Positions 9,385-17,637 of a DNA stretch of 48,263 bases are shown here, one piece after another; within the stretch, counting starts at the first letter, position 1; each line of letters begins with the position of its first letter. Under the pieces are notes generated by a model that saw nothing but the letters and a program-made list of their open reading frames with translations, was not told the DNA's origin and made no database searches. This DNA comes from Paludibacteraceae bacterium (GTDB lineage: Bacteria; Bacteroidota; Bacteroidia; Bacteroidales; Paludibacteraceae), in assembly GCA_017647145.1 (NCBI GenBank), contig JAGCLD010000012.1:1-48263 (forward strand). Reading direction: 5' to 3'. Both the position numbers and the translations under genes were made by a program.

Positions 9385-9699
9385 ATGGCACTAACTATAA
9401 CAGATGCAAACTTTGAAGAACTTCTCACCAGTGGACAACCATTAGTAGTTGATTTCTGGGCACAATGGTGTGGCCCTTGCAAAGCTATCTCTCCTATCAT
9501 TGAAGAATTAGCTAATGAATACGAAGGAAAAGCTAATATTGGAAAAGTAGACGTTGACGAAAACGACGATATTACAGCACGTTACGGAATACGTAACATA
9601 CCAACAATACTATTCTTCAAAAACGGAGAATTAGTTGACAAACAAGTAGGAGCTGCAACTAAAGCTGCAATCGCTGCTAAAATTGACGCGCTTTTGTAA
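9385..9699 (+). CDS. trxA: Thioredoxin
   Basis: Classical cytoplasmic thioredoxin of 104 residues, one domain with the redox motif W-C-G-P-C (cysteines 29 and 32), the conserved buried Asp23 and the cis-proline segment 'RNIPTILFF'. It reduces protein disulfides using electrons from thioredoxin reductase (not in the window). It has its own promoter box and a terminator about 95 bases after the stop, so it is monocistronic. Confidence 0.96.
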   Translation: MALTITDANFEELLTSGQPLVVDFWAQWCGPCKAISPIIEELANEYEGKANIGKVDVDENDDITARYGIRNIPTILFFKNGELVDKQVGAATKAAIAAKIDALL

Positions 9700-9792
9700 G
9701 ATTGAACACAACTTACAAAAACAACAACGCAATCGAAAAAACTCGACTGCCCATAGAAGGTGAACCAAACACCTTACTTATTACCAACAAAC

Positions 9793-9822
9793 AACCCGCT
9801 GAGGCTTCTGTCACAGCGGGTT
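9793..9822 (+). terminator. trxA terminator
   Basis: Stem AACCCGCT (9793-9800) / AGCGGGTT (9815-9822) followed by ATTTTAT. Confidence 0.8.
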
Positions 9823-10023
9823 ATTTTATAGGGATATACACATTTAAACCTCCACCACAAGCAAAGAAAATGACCCTATCTGTCGTCTATTTACGAAACT
9901 ATTTCTTGAATCAATACAATTAAATCACTCCTTTTTGCGAATAGGGGGGGGTAATTTCACGCGCACACGCCATTCGCCAATACACCCATCACCTTCTTAA
10001 TACAAAACCTCATTATCAACACT

Positions 10024-10215
10024 TTAGCAAATTAAAACAACCATACTATTTTCTTGGAACTTCCAATAATATCCACTATATTTGTCGCCGACACCACCAA
10101 GTATATAACTTCTTAAATTATGCTGATTTTTTAGTCTTAGAGTAACACACATATTGAATTCTAACCAACCCCATTCGTCATACTTGATTTTAACACACAA
10201 ATCATCTATAAAAAC
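10024..10215 (-). pseudogene. Probable start-less gene remnant, family unknown
   Basis: Read on the minus strand, 63 codons run without a stop from just after a TGA (complement of 10216-10218) to a TAA at 10024-10026. The translation is protein-like, with Trp, Tyr and charged residues in alternation: it contains 'IKYDEWGWLEF' and 'GGVGDKYSGYYWKF'. There is no ATG before residue 22, so it is either a remnant or an accidental open frame. I do not recognise a family. The putative plus-strand box at 10077 lies inside it. Confidence 0.35.
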
Positions 10216-10224
10216 TCACTATCT

Positions 10225-10956
10225 ATGAACAAGAAAATTCTATTTCTCTTAACATTCCTATCCTTTAGTATGATATCTTATGCGCAGTTGTTTACTCAAA
10301 TAAAGTTGCATACGCCACATTATTATCCTGGGGAAATATATTTTATTAATGGGCATTCAGAATCTTTTGATGAAGTAGAATTGCCTATGACATGGAAAAA
10401 TAGTATTAAAGTAAAAAAGAATAGTGATGATAAGAAACACACTGAAATTCCCGCAGAGAATATAGTTGCTATAAAGTTATGGCATAAAAATTTTGCTAAC
10501 AAAGCGCACGTATTACACTATGTGGCGGCCAAAAAAGTTGGCGCACTAAGTCCACATCAGTGGGGATTTCCAATTATGAAGAGTGAATGGGGAGTTCTCT
10601 ATCAATGTGAACAATACTATGAAATTAAAAATAAAACAGGAGATTTAAAGGCTGTTATACTCACTAGTAGTAACTCTTCCACACCCACACCCTATTATAT
10701 GAAAAAATGGGATTGGGAATTTGCAGAACTCATAGGTGTCGATGGAGAGTTTTATCGTAAGAAAAAAGTGGCAAAGTTATTTGCAGAGAATGAAAAAATA
10801 GCAGAAGACATTGCAAAGGGTCAATTAAGACTTTATGACATGCAGTACATCCTGGACCAGATGGAAATAACAAGTAAAAGAGTAAAAGAAAACACATCAG
10901 CACCCACATTAACAACAGACTCTGTAAAAAATGGACAAATAGGCGATGATGAGTAA
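10225..10956 (+). CDS. Secreted protein of unknown function, partner of the protease gene
   Basis: A 243-residue protein with a clear signal peptide (MNKKILFLL..., cleavage near 'SYAQ', residue 20), no lipobox and no further membrane segment. The mature part is Lys/Trp/Tyr-rich with predicted beta-strands up to about residue 180, then a helical segment (about 180-220) and a low-complexity Thr/Ser tail. I recognise no family. It lies 31 bases before the protease-barrel gene, between two terminators (9793-9822 and 12503-12537), so the two genes form a unit. A periplasmic or surface role together with the protease (substrate, inhibitor or chaperone) is inference. Confidence 0.7.
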   Translation: MNKKILFLLTFLSFSMISYAQLFTQIKLHTPHYYPGEIYFINGHSESFDEVELPMTWKNSIKVKKNSDDKKHTEIPAENIVAIKLWHKNFANKAHVLHYVAAKKVGALSPHQWGFPIMKSEWGVLYQCEQYYEIKNKTGDLKAVILTSSNSSTPTPYYMKKWDWEFAELIGVDGEFYRKKKVAKLFAENEKIAEDIAKGQLRLYDMQYILDQMEITSKRVKENTSAPTLTTDSVKNGQIGDDE

Positions 10957-10987
10957 TAATAAATGACCATATAAATAATACCCAATT

Positions 10988-12475
10988 ATGAAACGATTAT
11001 TCTATTTATTAGTATTCTTGCTCTGTGCAGTACAATTCACAATGGCACAAGGACTACGACATAGCGTGTGTATAGTGTACCCGGAAATTCAAGAAGCAGA
11101 GAAAAACATTATGGGTGACTACTCTCTCTACATGGCACGTGCAGGCTTGCATAGCGCTTCTCGTGCTTTAAGCTTTTACAAGGAAGACGGAACATTTGGC
11201 TCAGGAGTTGTTGTTGCCCACGAAGGGGAAAAATACGTCTTGACTAATTTGCATGTAATAGGATATGCGGAAAAAGCAACCATCGTCTTTAAATTGCATG
11301 AAAAAACACTCCGTTATGAGCATTGCCCGGTAGTAAGCATAGGACTATCTGATTTGGCAGCTATCAAACTTCCTGCTGAATGTGAAATGATACCGCTATC
11401 GCTCTATGAAGGTGAAATTCTTGAAGAAGCACCCATCGTGGCAGCAGGATTCCCAGGATTGGCAAATAATCCATCGTGGCAATTGACACGTGGCAACATA
11501 TCAAATGCACATGTGGATTTAAGAAACGGAAAAAACACCATACGTATAATTCAACACACAGCACCCATTGACCCGGGAAGCAGTGGAGGACCGCTATTAG
11601 TAAAAAACACCAATAACAAGTACGAAATCTTGGGAATTAACACATGGAAAGTTTTTGCTCGTGAAGGAGTTGGCTTGGCCATCAGTAAAGAAGACATACA
11701 ATCCTTTTTAGCCACCTTGCAAAACCCACAGACAACTATTCGCCACAGCATAGATCCCCTCCGTTCCATGCCGGGAAAGGATTGGCTATACATATTCCAA
11801 CACTTGCCAGAAGCAGACAAAGACTCCATTACAGAAATGGATTGGGATCTTCCTTTTGAACAAGCTTTGAAAGTATTGGACTTACGAGACAGCCTTATAG
11901 CCACAAATGATGGCAAACGTTTTGACTCTTATGCAACACGAATCATTACAAATTTAGACAGTAGAAACCATTTACATTTGATATATGACAATTATTTTGG
12001 AGTGAATCAACAAATTACCGTTCGTATGGGACACGATTGGGGCGGATATGTCATTACAGGAGTACAAGTCTCAGTCCTTCTTGTTGATGCCATGAAAGAA
12101 GGAGAAATGTCAGAACCACTTGGATATCAAACATGTGCAGGAGTATTATTTGGAGGTTATTTGGGAGGACAAGTACCCATTCAAGTCGGTAAATACATTT
12201 TAGTCCCTAATATAACACAAGGAGCAGCAGGAGGATTTCTTGCTACCGGCAGTTTTGAAAATGGATACGCCATCAACACAGACACACGCATAGGCCTAAA
12301 TTGGCACATGCCATTCAAATACTGTGATTTAGTACTCGGATTACACTATGCTCTGGATTTACTCTGGACTCCGGACAACCTCTCCATCACCCCATATAAG
12401 ACTCAGGAGGATAAAAATGCATTAAATCATTATTTACAACATGGCATAGGACTGTCAATCGGTATAGCATTCTAA
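10988..12475 (+). CDS. Secreted trypsin-like serine protease with a barrel-like C-terminal domain
   Basis: A 495-residue protein with a signal peptide (residues 1-20, 'FTMAQ'). Residues about 65-245 are a trypsin-like (S1/DegP-type) domain with an intact triad: H89 in 'LTNLHVIG', D122 in 'GLSDLAAIKL' and S199 in 'DPGSSGGPLL'. A linker (about 245-330) follows. Instead of a PDZ domain, the C-terminal 160 residues are Gly-rich alternating strands ending in '...GLSIGIAF'; a terminal Phe is typical of outer-membrane barrels. I infer an outer-membrane-attached protease. The C-terminal part could instead be a soluble beta domain. Second gene of the unit, followed by a strong terminator. Confidence 0.8.
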   Translation: MKRLFYLLVFLLCAVQFTMAQGLRHSVCIVYPEIQEAEKNIMGDYSLYMARAGLHSASRALSFYKEDGTFGSGVVVAHEGEKYVLTNLHVIGYAEKATIVFKLHEKTLRYEHCPVVSIGLSDLAAIKLPAECEMIPLSLYEGEILEEAPIVAAGFPGLANNPSWQLTRGNISNAHVDLRNGKNTIRIIQHTAPIDPGSSGGPLLVKNTNNKYEILGINTWKVFAREGVGLAISKEDIQSFLATLQNPQTTIRHSIDPLRSMPGKDWLYIFQHLPEADKDSITEMDWDLPFEQALKVLDLRDSLIATNDGKRFDSYATRIITNLDSRNHLHLIYDNYFGVNQQITVRMGHDWGGYVITGVQVSVLLVDAMKEGEMSEPLGYQTCAGVLFGGYLGGQVPIQVGKYILVPNITQGAAGGFLATGSFENGYAINTDTRIGLNWHMPFKYCDLVLGLHYALDLLWTPDNLSITPYKTQEDKNALNHYLQHGIGLSIGIAF

Positions 12476-12502
12476 ATAAACGACATCCCTATAACACAAT
12501 AA

Positions 12503-12537
12503 CAAAGTAGCCCTGAAGTCACATCAGGGCTACTTTG
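12503..12537 (+). terminator. Terminator of the protease unit
   Basis: Perfect 14-bp stem CAAAGTAGCCCTGA / TCAGGGCTACTTTG with a 7-base loop (12517-12523). Confidence 0.85.
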
Positions 12538-12664
12538 CGTAAACCACACATCCTGTTTCCACACCCTCTCACCATTTCTTCACCATAAAGCACATAGTAC
12601 ACAACAACACCCCTCCAACAAACCAACAAATAACACAAAAACACAGAATAAAAACTCCAAAAAT

Positions 12665-12699
12665 AAGTCACAAAGAAAGTGAATTTTTATTTGTGACTT
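12665..12699 (+). promoter_or_regulatory. Inverted repeat overlapping the purH promoter, candidate operator
   Basis: AAGTCACAAA (12665-12674) and its exact complement TTTGTGACTT (12690-12699), 15-base spacer. The right arm contains the -33 TTG of the purH promoter, so a bound protein would block RNA polymerase. No downstream T-run, so a terminator is unlikely. Confidence 0.55.
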
Positions 12700-12721
12700 T
12701 ACACATCTTTATTTATCTTTG
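12691..12721 (+). promoter_or_regulatory. purH promoter
   Basis: TTG at 12691-12693, 20-bp spacer, TATCTTTG at 12714-12721; ATG of purH 30 bases further. Confidence 0.75.
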
Positions 12722-12751
12722 TACATTCGTGAATAATATATTATTACTAAC

Positions 12752-14272
12752 ATGGGAAATAAGACTATCAAACGCGCGTTAATTTCTGTTTATCACAAAG
12801 ATAACTTAGATACAATAGTAAAAAAACTTCATCTTGACGGAGTAGAAATCTTATCAACCGGAGGCACTCAAACCTTCATTGAGTCATTAGGAATTCCCTG
12901 TTCTGCCGTTGAAGACCTCACATCCTACCCATCAATCCTTGGAGGAAGAGTAAAAACACTACACCCAAAAGTATTCGGAGGCATCTTGTGCCGTCGAGAC
13001 AACGAACAAGACCAACAACAAATTAACGAATACAACATACCGGAAATTGACTTGGTGATTGTTGACTTGTATCCTTTTGAAGACACGGTGGCTAGCGGTG
13101 CTTCACACGCTGACATCATCGAAAAAATCGACATCGGAGGTATCTCACTCATCAGAGGTGCCGCAAAAAACTACAAAGACGTTGTCATTGTAGCTTCTAA
13201 AGCACAATACCAACCTTTTTTAGACATTCTCAACGAAAAAGGCGCTATGACTACACTGGAAGAACGCCTTTGGTTTGCAAAAGAAGCTTTTGCGGTTTCT
13301 TCACACTACGACTCAGCTATCTTCAACTACTTTGACAAAGACGAAAACAGTGCACTGCGACTCACTGAAGATGGACAAATGGTATTGAGATACGGAGAAA
13401 ACCCACACCAAAAAGGTTTCTTCTACGGAAAGTTTAACGACATGTTTGAACAAGTACACGGAAAAGAAATATCATACAACAACCTCTTGGATATTGACGC
13501 TGCCGTCAACCTCATCAACGACTTTGATGACATCACAGTCGCTATCCTCAAACACAATAATGCATGTGGATTGGCCTCACGTCCTAACCTCACCGATGCT
13601 TGGAAAGCCGCGCTCGAAGGAGACCCTGTTTCGGCTTTCGGAGGAATCATCATTGCTAATGCTAGCATTGATAAGGCTACTGCAGAAGAAATCAACAAGA
13701 TATTCTTTGAAGTAATCATCGCACCCGACTACGACCTTGACGCTTTGGAAGTACTCACCACCAAGAAAAACCGCATCATTCTTGTGCAAAAAGAAACCAA
13801 AGTAAAACAACGCCAAATTCGCTCTCTGCTCAATGGAGTCTTGGTTCAAGACAAGGACACTAAATTAGAAAACGCATACGACCTCATGCCGGCAACTAAC
13901 AAGATTGTCTCTGAAGAAGAAATGGAAGACTTGCTGTTTGCTAACAAAATAGTTAAACACTCTAAATCTAACGCAATCGTCTTGGCCAAAAACAAACAAC
14001 TCTGCGCAAGTGGTGTAGGACAAACATCAAGAGTGGACGCTCTCAAACAAGCCATTGCCAAAGCTCATTCTTTCAACTTTGACCTGCAAGGTGCTGTAAT
14101 GGCAAGTGACGCTTTCTTCCCATTCCCCGACTGCGTAGAAATTGCTTCTGAAGCCGGAATCACTGCCATCATACAACCGGGAGGTTCCATCAACGACCAA
14201 AAATCAATCGACGAATGCAACAAACGAAATGTCGGAATGGTCACAACGGGTATTCGCCACTTCAAACATTAA
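12752..14272 (+). CDS. purH: Bifunctional AICAR formyltransferase / IMP cyclohydrolase
   Basis: PurH, 506 residues, catalysing the last two steps of de novo purine synthesis. The N-terminal methylglyoxal-synthase-like cyclohydrolase domain (about 1-195) contains 'ILSTGGT' and 'GGRVKTLHPKVFGG'. The C-terminal transformylase domain contains 'ILKHNNACG' with the catalytic Lys-His pair, and 'SDAFFPFPD'. It is preceded by a well-formed promoter with an overlapping inverted repeat and followed after 37 bases by mreB, which it probably co-transcribes. Confidence 0.96.
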   Translation: MGNKTIKRALISVYHKDNLDTIVKKLHLDGVEILSTGGTQTFIESLGIPCSAVEDLTSYPSILGGRVKTLHPKVFGGILCRRDNEQDQQQINEYNIPEIDLVIVDLYPFEDTVASGASHADIIEKIDIGGISLIRGAAKNYKDVVIVASKAQYQPFLDILNEKGAMTTLEERLWFAKEAFAVSSHYDSAIFNYFDKDENSALRLTEDGQMVLRYGENPHQKGFFYGKFNDMFEQVHGKEISYNNLLDIDAAVNLINDFDDITVAILKHNNACGLASRPNLTDAWKAALEGDPVSAFGGIIIANASIDKATAEEINKIFFEVIIAPDYDLDALEVLTTKKNRIILVQKETKVKQRQIRSLLNGVLVQDKDTKLENAYDLMPATNKIVSEEEMEDLLFANKIVKHSKSNAIVLAKNKQLCASGVGQTSRVDALKQAIAKAHSFNFDLQGAVMASDAFFPFPDCVEIASEAGITAIIQPGGSINDQKSIDECNKRNVGMVTTGIRHFKH

Positions 14273-14309
14273 ATAAAATCACGATTACATAAATAACAAA
14301 AATACAACT

Positions 14310-15332
14310 ATGGGCTTATTCTCATTTACACAAGAAATTGCCATCGACCTTGGTACAGCCAACACAATCATCATCTGCGATGACAAGATTGTTGTGGACG
14401 AACCCTCTGTGGTCGCACTCGATAGCAAACACGGCGATAAACTGTTTGCCATTGGACGAAAAGCACGCTCAATGGAAGGACGTGGTCACTCTGGCATCCG
14501 CACTGTACGCCCCCTAAGAGAAGGTGTTATCGCCGACTTCTACGCGTGCGAAGAGATGATGCGTGGAATGATCGAACTCATCTATAGCAAGCGTAAATTA
14601 TTCACCCCTACGCTTAAAATGGTTATCTGCATCCCATCTGGTAGTACCGAAGTAGAAATCCGCGCCGTACGCGATTCTGCCGAACATGCCGGAGGACGTG
14701 AAGTATATATGATCTACGAACCAATGGCCGCTGCTATCGGTATCGGTATAGACGTCGAAGCCCCTAAAGGATGTATGATTGTTGACATCGGTGGTGGTAC
14801 TACTGAAATCGCAGTTATCTCATTGGGCGGAATCGTATCCAACAAATCTATCAAGATTGCAGGTAATGACTTTAACGACGACATCGTTGACTACATGGGT
14901 AGAATGCACAATATGCGCATCGGAGTTCCTACTGCAGAACAAATTAAAATCAACGTGGGCTCTGCACTTACTAATCTCGAAGAAGCACCGGAAGATTATG
15001 TTGTCAGAGGACCTAACCGTATGACATCACTTCCAATGGAAGTACCCGTATCCTACCAAGAAATCGCTCACTGCTTAGAAAAATCAGTAGCCAAAATTGA
15101 AAACGCTATCTTGAGCGCATTGGAACAAACACCGGCTGAACTCTACACAGATATCGTAGAAAAAGGTATCTACCTTGCTGGTGGTGGCGCATTGCTACGC
15201 GGATTAGACAAACGTCTCACCGACAAATTCAACATCCCATTCCATGTAGCCGAAGACCCGCTTCACGCAGTAGCACGCGGAACAGGTATCGCGCTTAAGA
15301 ATGTAGACAACTACTCATTCTTAATACGATAA
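14310..15332 (+). CDS. mreB: Rod-shape actin homologue MreB
   Basis: MreB, 340 residues, bacterial actin that organises sidewall peptidoglycan synthesis at the inner membrane. Phosphate-1 motif 'AIDLGTANTII' at residues 11-21, phosphate-2 motif 'VDIGGGTTEIAVI', adenosine motif 'LAGGGALLRGLD'. The N-terminal 'GLFSF' segment fits the amphipathic membrane anchor. It follows purH as in other Bacteroidales, but mreC, mreD and the penicillin-binding protein genes that often follow are absent; a terminator comes directly after. Confidence 0.95.
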   Translation: MGLFSFTQEIAIDLGTANTIIICDDKIVVDEPSVVALDSKHGDKLFAIGRKARSMEGRGHSGIRTVRPLREGVIADFYACEEMMRGMIELIYSKRKLFTPTLKMVICIPSGSTEVEIRAVRDSAEHAGGREVYMIYEPMAAAIGIGIDVEAPKGCMIVDIGGGTTEIAVISLGGIVSNKSIKIAGNDFNDDIVDYMGRMHNMRIGVPTAEQIKINVGSALTNLEEAPEDYVVRGPNRMTSLPMEVPVSYQEIAHCLEKSVAKIENAILSALEQTPAELYTDIVEKGIYLAGGGALLRGLDKRLTDKFNIPFHVAEDPLHAVARGTGIALKNVDNYSFLIR

Positions 15333-15370
15333 AAACACTACAACAACACTTTTCAGGAAGGAAAAAATAC

Positions 15371-15408
15371 AGAGGCTGTGTCAAAAGGCACAGTTTGGCA
15401 CAGCCTCT
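15371..15408 (+). terminator. purH-mreB terminator
   Basis: Stem AGAGGCTGTG (15371-15380) / CACAGCCTCT (15399-15408), followed at 15419-15424 by a T-run. Confidence 0.75.
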
Positions 15409-15608
15409 TAACTTATCCTTTTTTATTCTCTCCTAAACTCCCCTCACTGCCAATATCGTAAGTGTCCTCCAGAACACTGTTCCTCCCACAGCAAATGCCA
15501 CGAGCGTACCACCTATCCTTAGTAGGCTATGCAGCAAGCATCACTATCCTCAACGCATCACCTATAAGACATTCACAACTCACCTACATTTTCTCGTCCT
15601 TCCATTCT

Positions 15609-15639
15609 TTGCTTATTTAGTTCTCAAACGCTATCTTTG
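15609..15639 (+). promoter_or_regulatory. Pectate lyase gene promoter
   Basis: TTG at 15609-15611, 20-bp spacer, TATCTTTG at 15632-15639, 33 bases before the chosen ATG. Confidence 0.75.
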
Positions 15640-15672
15640 TACATCATTATATCAACTTATTGTAAATATCCC

Positions 15673-17562
15673 ATGAAAAGAAAATTTTACCTATTCACTT
15701 TAGCATTCATTACAGCAATTTCTACTGTTTTTGCACAACAATCTGCCTTCCCAGGAGCAGAGGGATGGGGACGATATGCCACAGGAGGACGAGCAATTGA
15801 CGAACGTGGAAGCACTGTCAAATATGTCACAAGATTAGACGATTGCTCAGACGATAACCTCGTTGAAGGAACACTGAGATGGGCATTACGCAGCGGAGAC
15901 GACACACCAAGAACCATCTTATTTGCTGTTAGCGGAACAATAAAACTCACGAGCCGACTCAAATTCGCTTACCCAAATGTAACCATGACAGGACAATCAG
16001 CACCGGGAGGAGGCGTATGCATCTCCGGAGCAAACATCTATGTCTGCCAGGATAATGTCATCATCCGACACTTACGCTTCAGAGCTGGCGATGAAGCAGG
16101 AAGCAACTACAGCGCTATTGACATCGAAAACACAAAGCATGTCATCATTGACCACTGCTCATTCAGTTGGTCAATGGAAGAAAACGTCACCATGTACGAC
16201 AACGACTCCACCACCATGCAATGGTGCATACTTAGCGAACCTCTCTACTACTCACGACACAAAAAGGGCGTAAGAGGATACGGAAGTCAATGGGGAGGCG
16301 AGCACTCTTCATTCCACCACAACCTATTGGCACACTGTGCGAGCAGAAGCCCAAGACTCAATGGTGCACGTGACGGAAATACCAATTTCGGTAGTCACGA
16401 TCAATACGTCGACACCGAAATAGCCAACAACGTAATATTTAATTGGGGAAAGAAAGAAGCCGTCTATGGAGGAGAATGCACTGTGCCCGACACCCTCTAC
16501 ACTATCAAAAACAAAACAGAAAACGGAGTTACAACAAAAGACACATTAGCCATACACACAGGAACCTATGTACACAACAATCTGGTAAATAACTACTACA
16601 AACCCGGACCTGCCACTGACGCATGCGCAGGAGGCAACAGATGGTTCGTACGCATCAGCCATACTTCCTCCGCCAACAAAGCAAAATGGTACATCAATGG
16701 CAACATAATGGAAGAAAATGAGTTCCACTATGCCAATGGAAAACACACAAGTGAAGATGTTTTTGGTGGAGACTACTCATCCATCAATGCCGACAACTGG
16801 TTCAATGCTGCCACATCAGATGCAATGAAGGCTATTGACATAGAGAGAGGAAAAAGCGAAACACACATGAACCACTTCCGTAGTGACTCATGTGGGCTTA
16901 GTGGACTTTTTGTCTTAGATGACGCTAAGACTGCTTACACAAAGGTAATTGAAAATGCAGGATGCCTCCTGCCAAGAAGAGATGAAGTCGATGTAAGAAT
17001 CTTGGCTGAAGCTGCTGGCACACGCCCCGTCGTACACAAAGGCTCATACATTCCGCAATACGTAGGAATCATTGACTCGCAAAACGACCTCAAGCCAACT
17101 AATGCAGATGACAACTGGTCAGCATGGCCTGACTTATCGATGCAAGAGGATGAAACCATCCCAGAAGATACCGACCAAGACGGAATACCGGACGAATGGG
17201 AAACCTCACATAACATGAACCCTACCGATCCGACAGACGCTCCCGCCATTGCTGAAAATGGATATTCCTATTTGGAAAACTATCTGGAAACAATCACCGC
17301 TAAACCCGACCCAACATTGCCGGACATTGAAGTGGCTATCACACAACCCGAGGTGAACGTATCCATAGGCATAACACCGAATGGACAACTCAACATCACA
17401 GCAGAGGAAGTCATACACCGACTCTCTCTATACGACGCAAAAGGAGCGCTCATTGCTACTTCCTACAGCAACGATATAACACTCCCACAAGACATGACAA
17501 TCTACATCCTAAAAATCGACTTCAAAAATGGATGTTCTACAACAAGAAAACTCGTTAAATAG
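15673..17562 (+). CDS. Secreted pectate lyase (PL1-like) with T9SS sorting domain
   Basis: 629-residue secreted polysaccharide lyase. Signal peptide 'MKRKFYLFTLAFI...VFAQQ'. The catalytic right-handed beta-helix (about 25-440) begins 'FPGAEGWGRYATGG', with 'VSGTIKL', 'NVIIRHLRFR' and 'VIIDHCSFSWSMEENV', as in pectate lyase family proteins that cleave polygalacturonate by beta-elimination. About residue 500 has a calcium-binding-like 'DTDQDGIPDEWE'. The last about 70 residues ('LSLYDAKGALIA...YILKI...TRKLVK') match a type A T9SS sorting domain, implying export across the outer membrane. I start at 15673 because the longer frame begins with TTG inside the promoter box. Polymer specificity is inferred from family. 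Confidence 0.88.
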   Translation: MKRKFYLFTLAFITAISTVFAQQSAFPGAEGWGRYATGGRAIDERGSTVKYVTRLDDCSDDNLVEGTLRWALRSGDDTPRTILFAVSGTIKLTSRLKFAYPNVTMTGQSAPGGGVCISGANIYVCQDNVIIRHLRFRAGDEAGSNYSAIDIENTKHVIIDHCSFSWSMEENVTMYDNDSTTMQWCILSEPLYYSRHKKGVRGYGSQWGGEHSSFHHNLLAHCASRSPRLNGARDGNTNFGSHDQYVDTEIANNVIFNWGKKEAVYGGECTVPDTLYTIKNKTENGVTTKDTLAIHTGTYVHNNLVNNYYKPGPATDACAGGNRWFVRISHTSSANKAKWYINGNIMEENEFHYANGKHTSEDVFGGDYSSINADNWFNAATSDAMKAIDIERGKSETHMNHFRSDSCGLSGLFVLDDAKTAYTKVIENAGCLLPRRDEVDVRILAEAAGTRPVVHKGSYIPQYVGIIDSQNDLKPTNADDNWSAWPDLSMQEDETIPEDTDQDGIPDEWETSHNMNPTDPTDAPAIAENGYSYLENYLETITAKPDPTLPDIEVAITQPEVNVSIGITPNGQLNITAEEVIHRLSLYDAKGALIATSYSNDITLPQDMTIYILKIDFKNGCSTTRKLVK

Positions 17563-17571
17563 ATAGAAAAT

Positions 17572-17602
17572 TTGGGGATGTCCCACATTTTATGTATGTT
17601 TG
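17572..17602 (+). promoter_or_regulatory. glnA promoter
   Basis: TTG at 17572-17574, 20-bp spacer, TATGTTTG at 17595-17602; ATG 35 bases later. Confidence 0.7.
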
Positions 17603-17637
17603 CCAAACTATTATGACAACTTTAATCTAATATAACC

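Larger units (their letters stand above)
9700..10224. other. Intergenic stretch with terminator, G8 run and probable gene remnant
   Basis: After trxA comes a terminator (9793-9822). A run of eight G at 9944-9951 stands out in AT-rich DNA. On the minus strand 10024-10215 is open and protein-like but lacks a start (listed separately). A TATATTTG box at 10077-10084 could be a distant promoter for the gene at 10225. A 73-codon frame at 9702-9923 overlaps the terminator and looks accidental. Confidence 0.6.
15333..15672. other. Intergenic stretch between mreB and pectate lyase gene
   Basis: Contains the mreB terminator, one copy of the 11-mer TAGTAGGCTAT (15520-15530) and the pectate lyase promoter. 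A minus-strand frame of about 37 codons around 15440-15560 is open but too short to call. Nothing else seen. Confidence 0.6.

Noticed and set aside
9702-9923. 73-codon frame after trxA
   Set aside because: Passes through the trxA terminator hairpin and has low-complexity composition.
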